From the NCBI GenBank assembly GCA_033239525.1, contig BSYO01000034.1, positions 4,278,001 to 4,342,000 of the forward strand: DNA of 64,000 nt. The letters are read 5' to 3'. The position numbers were made by a program, and so were the translations under genes. Of this stretch, positions 55,810 through 64,000 are shown one piece after another. The stretch's first letter is position 1; every line of letters starts with the position of its first letter. The notes below the pieces were generated by a model. It was not told the origin of the DNA, made no database searches, and was given only the letters and a program-made list of their open reading frames with translations. The stretch is from Nepenthes gracilis (Eukaryota; Streptophyta; Magnoliopsida; Caryophyllales; Nepenthaceae).

Positions 55810-56546
55810 CTCTTAAGACAACCACAATTTCCTTGCCTCTCGATCACGGACAATTCTGATGCCAAGAATTTATTTCGCCAATCTCAAATCCTACATAGCA
55901 AATGACCGCCCAAGTTGCTCCTTCAACTCCTTTATCCGAGCATTGTTGCGTCCAACAATCAATATGTCATCCACATACGGAAAAAGGATTACAAAATCAT
56001 CCTTGAAAAACCTCTGTGTAAATACACAGTGATCACAAATAGTCCATCGATACCCTTGACTAACTATGACCGACTCGAATTTCTTATACCACTATCTAGG
56101 GGCCTGCTTTAAACCATACATACTCTTTCTCAAACGACAAACAAGTCGCTCGTTTCCTTTAATCTTGAACCCTTCCGACTGTTCCATATAAATTTCCTCC
56201 TTAAGTTTACCATGGAGGAAAGCCGTCCGCATATCCATTTGCTCCACCTCAAGGTTCTGAGTAGCAATCAAATCCAGCACAACTCGTATGGAAAAATATT
56301 TATTATTTGAGCAAAAATCTCATCAAAGTCAACTCCCTTTCGTTGACTGAAGCCTTTCACCACTAGCCGTACCTTGTACCTTGACTTCATGGTATTCTCA
56401 TCCGTTTTCAATCGGAAGTCCCACTTAGTCTTTAGAACCCTCTTTTTCTTAGGAAGTTTGGCTAAGTCAATGTTGTGATTCTCATGAAGAGAACTCATTT
56501 TATCCTTTATGGCTTCCAACAATTTCTCCTTATTCTCATCCTCCAT
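55810..56546 (-). pseudogene. Reverse transcriptase of the Tnt1-like element
   Basis: The minus strand shows LKTKWDFRLKTDENTMKSRY, VVKGFSQRKGVDFDEIFA, QMDMRTAFLHGKLKEEIYM and RLRKSMYGLKQAPR, then the catalytic YVDDILIVG box (near 55958): the usual copia RT order. Several stops and frame changes. It is cut at 55809 by the nested element and continues at 49242. Confidence 0.9.
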
Positions 56547-56559
56547 AGCCTCTTCATAA

Positions 56560-57816
56560 GTCTCAGGCTCTCTGGCATCAGTGAGTATAACGTATTCATT
56601 GGGTGACAGACGGACTAACGGTCGCCTGTTTCGTGAGGATCGTCTGGACAGAAATCTTCGGCCGATTCAGGGATGACTTCATCCTAGTCTTTATCAGATG
56701 CCATGATCGCCTCCCCATTGTCCTCGGCCACCTTAGGACCATTTTTCTTGTCTTCCACGGATACCGGACGGGCAACTTCAACACTCACTTTGTCCGTCCG
56801 GTCAGCATCACACCTAGCCTTCCTACCAATGTCATCAATCATTTTGTCTTCAATAAAGATCACGTCCCTTGACCAGACAAGTCTTCTCTCAGCCAGATCA
56901 AATCTGTAGCTCAGCTCATCTTCTCCATAGCCCAAAAAAACATACTGTATCGTCTTTGGCTCCTATTTTGTCCTTTCATCTCTTAGGACATGAACGAATA
57001 CTTTACATCCAAATACCCGTAAATAATCATAGGATAGCTCCTTACCTGACCAGATTTTCTACGGCACTTCACCCTTCAAGGGTTTACTGGGTGACCTATT
57101 TATAATGTAGGCCGCCGTCTTCAATGCTTCGACCCAGAAGTGTGCAGGAAGCTTAGCTTCGAAAAGCATGCACCGTACTATTTCTAGAAGTGTGTATTCA
57201 TCTGCTCAACCACTCCGTTCAGCTGTGGCATTTTTGGTGATATTTTCTGATACCTAATACCATGTGACCGACAATAGGTATTAAAAGGTCCTATATACTC
57301 GTCTCCATTATCACTTCAAATAGCCTTCAATTTTTTCCCGTTCTGATGCTCAACTAGAGTATGAAATTGCTCAAATATATCAAAGACTTAGTCCTTGATT
57401 TTTAGTGGATAGACCCACAATTTTCTGGAACAATCGTCAATAAATGAAATGAAGTATTAGGCTTCACCAAACGACTTCTCCTTAAACGGTCCACACACAT
57501 CTGTGTGGATAAGTTTAAGTATCTCCGCCTTTATAGAGGACGAGTCTCCATGGAATGAAACTCTCCTTTATTTGCCAGCCAAACAGTGAGGACACATATT
57601 TAATTCGTCCTCCTTTACTCCGAGGATAAGGCCCTTCCTGGCTAAATGACACAATCCACATTCACTAGTGTGACCCAACATCCTATGCCACAAGTTCTCA
57701 GACTCCTTGCCACTTACGGCATTCATGTCCCCGGCCACTACACAGGCCTTTATCACATACAAACCGGAGCACTTTTTTTTTCTTGCCACAAGAGGGATCC
57801 TCTGGTCAGTTTTCAC
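56560..57816 (-). pseudogene. Integrase of the Tnt1-like element
   Basis: It starts with the pre-integrase zinc module (NLWHRMLGHTSECGL ... MCPHCLAGK, 57816-57568). Core and C-terminal parts follow in broken frames, down to the GYGEDELSYRFDL ... SRDVIFIED motif (56930-56850) that ends copia integrases. Confidence 0.82.
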
Positions 57817-57881
57817 TCACCTTCACAAAAGGTGTTACAATAACATTCATCATCCAACCGACCAATTGGGATGATATTGAA

Positions 57882-58100
57882 TCAGATGTCAGGGACATGT
57901 CGGATATCCTTTAACAATAGCTTTGTCCTATTATTAGTGACCAGTACAACATTACCCTTGCCAATAATTTGAGATGTTTTTTCGTTACCCATCCTTATTA
58001 CTCCAAAATCTCCTGGAGTATAGGATGTGAACAATCCCTTTCTAGATATGACACGCGAAGTCGCATCAGAATCAACCACCTAACCAGACTCCTCATCTGT
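57882..58100 (-). pseudogene. Protease region of the Tnt1-like element
   Basis: Reads VDSDATSRVISRKGLFTSY, the copia protease start (normally D-S-G/C-A-S/T); the first Asp and the Ser are kept. It is followed by IRMGNEKTSQIIGKG and LLLKDIRHVPDI, as in Tnt1-type elements. Confidence 0.8.
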
Positions 58101-58199
58101 CAGGTTTGCTACGTTTTCTTCATACATCAGCAGGAGATCACCTCCTGTGACCACTGAGATTGAGGACTTGTCCTTACCTCGTCCCTTTTCTCTTTTCTT

Positions 58200-58976
58200 C
58201 TTTTTCGCATTTTATTGCTTACACTTGAAGAAATGCTTCTTAATATGACACTTCTTGCCACAGTGATGGCACTTAAGATTTTGATACCTTGACCGTGACT
58301 TGCTATGGCCTCTCTTTCCTAGTTTCTGGCCGCGGCCTCTACTCATTCCCCTAGATTCAGTCACAAGTACTTCAGAGTGAGAGGACGGCAAGGTCCATTA
58401 TGACCATCTTGACTCATTCATGAGTAAGGAAGTAATAACCTCGTCCAATCTTAGTATATCATTTCTAAATAATAAGGTTGTGACGATGTAATCATAATAG
58501 GCCGGCAAAGAAGCCAGTAGTACTAATGCCTTGTCCTCCTCCTTGATTTCCTCATTAAGGGCGGATATCTGTGTCAGTATTCTGTTAAACTCGTCTAAAT
58601 GTTTCTCAAAACTCCTACCTTCTGACAACCGTAAGCCATAAAATTGCTTCTTTACATATAATCTAGTTATTAATGATTTAGACTTATATCGACTCTTCAG
58701 TTTCTCCCAAACCTCCGACGGATCAATCAGGCCAAGAACCTCTTGGAGAGTGTTGTTCGTCAGGCATAGTTTAATGGTACAGTTGGCAATGTCTCTTTTA
58801 TCTTGCCATTCATCATCGATCAGATTTTTAGGCTTTTTATCCTTCTTCTTCAGTGCCTTCACTGTTCCCTCTCTGGTTAGAATATTATTCACCCTTTCTT
58901 ACCAGAGGATGAAGTTACCTTACCCGTTGAACTGCTCTACGCTGAACAACAGATTCTTCGACAACGATGACGCCAT
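58200..58976 (-). pseudogene. Gag of the Tnt1-like element
   Basis: The ATG at 58976 opens MASSLSKNLLFSVEQFN. Two stops follow early, then an open stretch to 58398 with the gag core (YVKKQFYGLRLSEGRSFEKH, NRILTQISALNEEIKEEDKA). A zinc knuckle (KCHHCGKKCHIKKH, 58270-58220) has lost its last cysteine position. Confidence 0.82.
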
Positions 58977-58989
58977 TTAGATAGAGTTT

Positions 58990-59010
58990 TAAACCTATCT
59001 CTGATACTAC
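58990..59010 (-). other. Primer binding site of the Tnt1-like element
   Basis: Minus strand AGTAGTATCAGAGATAGG just below the LTR; resembles the initiator tRNA-Met site with one change. Confidence 0.6.
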
Positions 59011-59011
59011 T

Positions 59012-59818
59012 TGTTAGAGTTAGATGGCGTCTGACTACACTCACAAATAGATACAGTAAAGAAATGAGGAAGAAGAAAATAAACACACGAATTTTACATA
59101 GAAAATCCTTATCAAATAAGAAAAAAATTACGGGATAATCAGTCCACGGAATCAATTCCACTATGTGAGGTGAGAAACAATTTTTACTGTTACACAATCA
59201 CAAAAGAAAAAAATCGAAGAACAAAGAACAAGCAATACAAGAATAAACTATGTGTTGCTCACAATTCTCTCCTTCCTTCACCGTTTTTACTTTTTCCGTT
59301 CCTCACATTTAGCCACATACACACACACAGCAAGTCCGTCTACTTGCTTTTAACATAGAAGCCCATATTCAGCAAATTCGAAGAATATTCTTTCTTCCCC
59401 CGATAAAATCTGTCCTTGCCAATAATATAAATATGTTCCATACAAAAATGGCTCCTACATAACCGTATGAGATCACATATATTCAAAAAATCTTTAAACT
59501 GGCACCATTTTGGATTCCCTAGCGAACGGCCAACATTCCACCATCCGTGTTCTCCATAAAGTCGGTCAACTCTCATTGACCGTCCTCTCCACATGACTGG
59601 TCAATATTGTCTGTCTGGGATCCCTCAATAATGTAGGGCAGCTTATACCTTCAACCAGTCAACTTGTTGACCGGTATTGTTACCCGTGAAAAAGGTTCCA
59701 GTCAACTATATTGACCGAAATTTTATTTACATATTATGTGTGTAGTAGCACATAAAGTTTATATGCTCCGTTCAAGTCTTCCGGTCACAAGACTTTCACA
59801 CGGGAGTAACCCCCAACA
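59012..59818 (-). repeat. 5' LTR of the Tnt1-like element
   Basis: 807 bp; on + it starts TGTTAGAGTTAGATGG and ends CCCCCAACA. Partner of 47745-48418. Confidence 0.85.
59560..59725. promoter_or_regulatory. W-box cluster in LTR of the Tnt1-like element
   Basis: Seven TTGAC/GTCAA cores in about 160 bp, several as inverted pairs (GGTCAACTCTCATTGACC). In the other LTR (48155-48320) most are lost by point changes. Tnt1-type promoters are known to respond to defence signals; WRKY binding here is inferred. Confidence 0.5.
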
Positions 59819-59829
59819 CAAAAAACTTC

Positions 59830-60095
59830 GGACACTTAGAATCTCCACTTTCCGCTTATCACCACTGAGGAGGCCACCGGTGAGTGGAATCCAATCGGCG
59901 GAAATGTGGTTTCGTTCAGGGAAGACCGCCGCTGCTATTCGGACTCGTGGAGAACAAGATCGCCGGAGTTACTAAAGGGTACCGCTACAAGATGCGGACG
60001 GTCACTTGCCGATTAACGCTAGCATTGCGATTGGGAATACGAACATCGAGATCCGTAAATTCGATGTTGAAAGGAAGGTCTTACTTACCAAAAAA
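59830..60095 (+). pseudogene. 60S ribosomal protein L9 fragment
   Basis: Three frames in turn encode MWFRSGKTAAAIRT, LVENKIAGVTKGYRYKMRTV and LPINASIAIGNTNIEIRKF, the middle part of eukaryotic ribosomal protein L9 (uL6). Two frameshifts (near 59945 and 60005) and missing ends show it is dead. No intron is visible inside the fragment, so a processed copy is possible. It begins about 12 bp past the LTR of the Tnt1-like element. Confidence 0.8.
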
Positions 60096-60189
60096 AAAAG
60101 ATGTTGAAAGGAAGGTATTCGATTCTAATTTTCTTGCTATTTTTAGTCTTTTGTTGTTTTTTAGCCTCGGTTTGGTTTACGAATTTTGA

Positions 60190-62557
60190 CGCTGGAACTG
60201 GAAATTCAATGCTGTTGTTTGATCTGAGGTAAATTTGAAATTTTTAATCCTATATTTTTAATTTATTAAAATTAAAAATAATATAAAATAATTTTTTTAT
60301 AATTTTTATCTATAAAAATAAATAATTATAATTATAATATTTTAATTTATTAACCAATTTGATATAATAGAAACGAATAAAGTAATATCTATTAGATAAA
60401 ATATATTTAATTTTCAGAATAAGAAGTAGGGTGGCATAGTTTTGTTTTGTAATTTATTTTTTAGAATTTTATATAAAGCTACTATTTAAAAATTTAACAT
60501 GTAAAATATTTTAACAAAGAATATCATCTAAAAATATCTAAGAATAATATATATTTATAAAATAATATTTATATCTTAAAATAAATTTTTTTTAAAATTA
60601 TATGTACATTAAAAATTTTATAATATATATTAGGCTACTTATATTTTTTATACTTTTATAAATAAATTAAAAAATTAATCATACCTCAACTATTTTTATC
60701 ATTCAAAATTATAATTATTTATATAATTTAAATAATAAAATCTAAATTATATATCATTTTAATTCTAACAAAATTAATTCTATTTTTTTATTAGATGCCC
60801 ATTTTTTATTATGTGCTTTTTAAGTATGTGTATTGTCGTTTCATTACAGTAGTTTGCCCATTGAATTCTTTTGATATTGCTAATCGGTATAAATTGTGAT
60901 TCCGATCTGGAAAGTCTTGTTTCTGGTGAACAATGAAAGCGGCTACACTGGCTCGATGTGATCTCCTGATAATATTTACAAATGACTTATTTTTGGTAAT
61001 AAACGGTGTTATTAAAGTTACTTTTACTTATGGGTCAACTTTTGAAGTTATTGTACCATGTATGTAAAAGTTTTATGAGATTTTGATAGTTATAAATTAT
61101 TAAAATTATTATGCTATCTCATAATTTTATAAAGTAAAAATAAATATTTATAAGATACCTGAATTTATGTTTACTTTTTTTTTCCTCAAATAACTTAGAA
61201 TTGGTTTTTCCCCCTTCATTGTTGTTTCTCTTCTTATCATAAGAGTTAAAATTTGTAAAAGGAGTCTTGATTTTTCAGTATTTCTTGGCCGGCCTTTTAA
61301 AGTTTGAAATAATTGAAAGTTACAAAGCTTCCCTTTTGAAATATAAAAAACTACCTGCAAAATTTTTAAAAAAATGCCAACTAAATTGTATTAACAAATA
61401 ATAGATAATTTTATCATTTTTAAAGTAAAAAAAATTATAAATTTCTTAATTACATAAATATTTTTTTCTATCAAAAATTGAATTAATTAAAAAATATTTT
61501 ATCTAATAAAATATTACAGAATTATACGAGATTATAATATTTAATTATTTTAAAAAATTATTAAATATAAATCATATCAAATGAAATAATTTTTACGGGG
61601 TGTAGCCTGAATAGACAACTAATGTGATATCTGAACTGACAACAGGATTATAGCATACTTCCCTGTGTGGCTTCCAGCTCCTTGTGTGTGTTTTTCATGC
61701 CAATCGGTAAATCTCATTAGCATCTCTTTTTTGAGTGCAAATAATTGGATCTTCTCAGAAGGATGTTTATAGCAAGGTGGGTTGTGCTTGGTCACCCATG
61801 AATTGAAACTAAAATAGAATGGGCATCTATCAAGACTCTTGATAGACCAATACATTTGGAAGCAACTATAACTCCTATTCCTTCACTTTGGGACACTTTC
61901 TCAACATAATTCATACATGCTTCTAAAAGTGTCATCCAATTGCATAATAGCCTCAAGCCTGGGGTTTTTGTTCGTATTTTAGTTGTACAGGCAAGTATGT
62001 TGTAGATGCAGGAAGTAAAATTATTGAGGAAGATGACTTCTTTCTTTTATAAACGTTTACTAGATATATTTTTTATGAATATTATTATTTATTATAATAA
62101 TTATTAATATAATTTTACTTATTATCTTATGATTTTTATTTTTTTCAATGCTTATTCTTTGCATAGTTTAATTGTCTAATATTCTAATGTGTCATACTAT
62201 ATCATCAATATAGAGATATTGGGATGTTTTCCTGATATTGAAATACTGGTAACAAGACTTCCTATACATGTCAAGCAGAGAAGAAAAAACTAGAAAGAGA
62301 TATGTGCTGCTCCTTTTATACGTGAATCTCTATCCTGGTTCTTTTTCCATGAAAAGAAGACCAGAATGCTACAAATACTAACGTTGCAATGTTGAATTCA
62401 GTGTTGATTGAATTCAAATCGCTTTCTCTTTCTTCATCTCAAGCTATCTCATTTTGTGACATTATATGGGGCAGGTTTTTAGTTTCAAAAACATGAGAAC
62501 TACCTCCTGCTGCAGCCACCACTAGCCCTAAAAGGAACATATCAAAGGCCAAGGAAT
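60190..62557. other. AT-rich intergenic DNA
   Basis: Very AT-rich (60230-61580), no gene recognised. Around 61619-61960 (minus) a less AT-rich piece has fragments such as VLIDAHSILVSIHG with a stop, which I could not assign. Confidence 0.45.
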
Positions 62558-63199
62558 CTAACACTGAACTAGGCTGACATTCTGCCCGCCTTGCTCCTCA
62601 TCGTTATGGCTAAACCCAGCACTGCAGCTGCTGCTGCCACCGCCACTACCACCACTAGTATCAATAGCCCTGAACTCAAGGGTGACATCAAGGAAGTGGA
62701 GCAAGAAAACCAGAGCAATGCAGCTGAAGAACATCGGGAGAGGCCCGAAAATCCAAAGGAAGAGGGGGAAGGAGAAGTAGAAGGCGCGTAAACCGAGCGA
62801 CCAGAAATAGCTTCCCCTGTTAATGATCCTCGCCACATACTCAGCAGTAAGATAGGGGGACACCATTTTCTTGAAGGGCACGTTGACGAGGACGCTGGCA
62901 TGGCTGTAGTACCTAATTGATTGCACGTTCAGGAGAAATGCAACTAAGAAGCAAACCAAGATGCAAAAGAATTTTATGGAGGAGCCGAGCCTGCTTCTGT
63001 CTCCAAACACAAAGTCCAAAGGCCCTAGTCCTCCGACACGATTTCTGCTGCCGCCGCCGCCGCCACCACCACCACAGCTAGAATTCATCAAGACGGCAAT
63101 GACAGAGCTGAGCATGATGGCTGTTGATGCCAAAAGGGTTGACGCCATTATGTTGTTCCTTAGTGTCTGTACAGCTAGCACTCCATTCTTGGCCATGTC
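62558..63199 (-). CDS. DUF599 membrane protein, 3' exon
   Basis: DUF599 proteins are plant integral membrane proteins of unknown function. The exon begins after a splice acceptor (minus strand AAATGGCAG, 63200-63208) with the codons for DMAKNGVLAVQTLRNNIMAS. This is the conserved internal NxLAVQTLRNxIMxST block, not the true N-terminus, so an earlier exon must lie to the right. Further features: a first helix (LLASTAIMLSSVIAVLM), a glycine run, a second helix (FFCILVCFLVAFLLNVQSI), the conserved SHASVLVNVPF segment, and two more helices (FYFSFPLFLWIFGPLPMFFS, IALVFLLHFLD). The polar tail ends NVSLVQC. The frame is intact. I did not find exon 1 before 64000. Confidence 0.82.
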   Translation of the reverse strand, partial: DMAKNGVLAVQTLRNNIMASTLLASTAIMLSSVIAVLMNSSCGGGGGGGGSRNRVGGLGPLDFVFGDRSRLGSSIKFFCILVCFLVAFLLNVQSIRYYSHASVLVNVPFKKMVSPYLTAEYVARIINRGSYFWSLGLRAFYFSFPLFLWIFGPLPMFFSCIALVFLLHFLDVTLEFRAIDTSGGSGGGSSSCSAGFSHNDEEQGGQNVSLVQC

Positions 63200-63208
63200 C
63201 TGCCATTT

Positions 63209-64000
63209 TCATGCCACGGGGTTTAGTTATTCAGCAAAAACTATTGTTAAATGAATACTATTAATTGACGTATCATCTCATGTATCTGTTTATATTAACA
63301 TATTTATATTATATAAGAATTAGATGGGTGGATATACATCACATTATACAAGGGTATCCCTTCATCGTGTGTCAAAGTCGTAGCTCTTGGGTCATTGTCT
63401 TGGTGAACGACTAAATACAAACAAAAAACGTTGAAGTCCAAACATCTTGTTTCCTGGTAGAATTGACTCTTCTTGAAAATTCTGCAGTGTGAATTTTAAG
63501 AGCTCCATGTTAAATTAAAAAAAGAAAAAATTGTTAGGGCTCCTATATAGTCCACTGTTCAAACCTTCTTACTCTTTGCATAGATTTTATGGAATTTGAT
63601 AAACAGAAAGAAACAAATGCTCAGGCTTCGACACCTTTCTGTTTTTTGAATTAAAGGAACTGAATGGAAGACGAACGAATGAAAAGAAGAAGAAGAAGAA
63701 GAAATATTTTCATCCACTTTTTTCATGCTGAAAGCTACTTGTAAATTGAGCTGTATAATCTCATTTAAACTGAACTTAGTGTGTTAAATGGCTGGGCTGC
63801 CCAGTGTTGGGCCGTGTATAGCACGATACAATACTTCGAACCATGTCAAGCCACACAAAAGGTGGCTCACTGGCCGAGCAGGCACAGCCCACAATTTTTT
63901 TAAACTTTTATCCCAACGGTCATGTGATGGTAAGTGAAGGAGCAAAGGGGAGGGAGGAAAGAGAAAATGAGAGGGCATGACCGTTGTCCCCAATTATTAT
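63209..64000. other. Presumed first intron of the DUF599 gene and beyond
   Basis: No exon recognised. It contains an (AAG)n run at 63679-63705 and an open minus frame (63784-63993) without known similarity. Confidence 0.4.

Larger units (their letters stand above)
47745..59818 (-). mobile_element. Ty1/copia element of Tnt1/Tork type, interrupted by a nested insertion
   Basis: 5' LTR 59012-59818, then on the minus strand gag, protease, integrase and RT to 55810. Next comes the foreign element 49243-55804, then the rest of RT/RNase H (49242-48490) and the 3' LTR (48418-47745). The protease-integrase-RT-RNase H order defines copia. Removing the insertion and one TAACT copy brings RT and RNase H back into one continuous frame. 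The sequence is full of stops, and the 3' LTR has lost roughly 130 bp. Confidence 0.9.

Noticed and set aside
61619..61855. 78-codon minus frame
   Set aside because: Neighbouring frames show equal potential and stops; no domain recognised.
62591..63254. Open + frames opposite the DUF599 exon
   Set aside because: They are shadows of the minus-strand gene: Ala/Thr-rich and Pro-rich runs mirror its Gly/Ser runs.

Overview
This is nuclear DNA from a flowering plant, probably a eudicot or magnoliid; I cannot name the species. The evidence is plant-specific gene fragments (OVATE family protein, DUF599, an At5g62710-type LRR receptor kinase, FAR1-related sequence, WAT1-like last exon), long AT-rich intergenic DNA, and several generations of plant LTR retrotransposons. 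About two thirds of the window is retrotransposon sequence. Nearly all of its coding DNA is broken, and many of the stops sit where a C-to-T or G-to-A change would put them.

Layout. 1-6058 is the 3' part of a Ty3/gypsy Tat-lineage element (+), cut by the window edge, with three accessory genes on the opposite strand. 7651-18509 is a complete Tat-lineage element (-): two LTRs of about 1.06-1.08 kb, 5-bp target duplication ATATT, tRNA-type primer site, gag, protease, RT, two RNase H domains, integrase, a repeat block, and one antisense gene. 18515-23538 is AT-rich intergenic DNA with a small intact OVATE gene (19160-19480, +) and the last exon of a WAT1-like transporter (20149-20329, -). 23539-25634 is LTR-like DNA with two minisatellites. 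25635-27878 is the 5' end of a Sirevirus copia element (-). 27879-37275 holds two Tat remnants whose accessory genes face each other with no LTRs between them.

37518-42375 carries a decayed FAR1-related gene followed by fragments of a receptor kinase and of SRP54, all on +. 42376-47744 is AT-rich and includes a 100-bp tandem repeat and a block of about twenty 50-bp repeats. 47745-59818 is a Tnt1/Tork-type copia element (-). A Sirevirus-derived element (49243-55804, +) is inserted inside its reverse transcriptase/RNase H region, with a perfect TAACT duplication. A ribosomal protein L9 fragment lies at 59830-60095, and the 3' exon of a DUF599 membrane protein gene at 62558-63199 (-).

The most interesting material is the accessory cargo of the retroelements. 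In the Tat elements the genes antisense to gag-pol look like ordinary small genes, with TATA boxes, poly(A) signals and a 73-79-bp intron at the same place in three separate elements. In the inserted Sirevirus derivative, pol is missing and is replaced by a gene-like unit (CT-rich leader, splice acceptor, long ORF, coiled-coil tail) of the plant Transposase_32 type. All family assignments come from reading motifs by eye; no database search was run.
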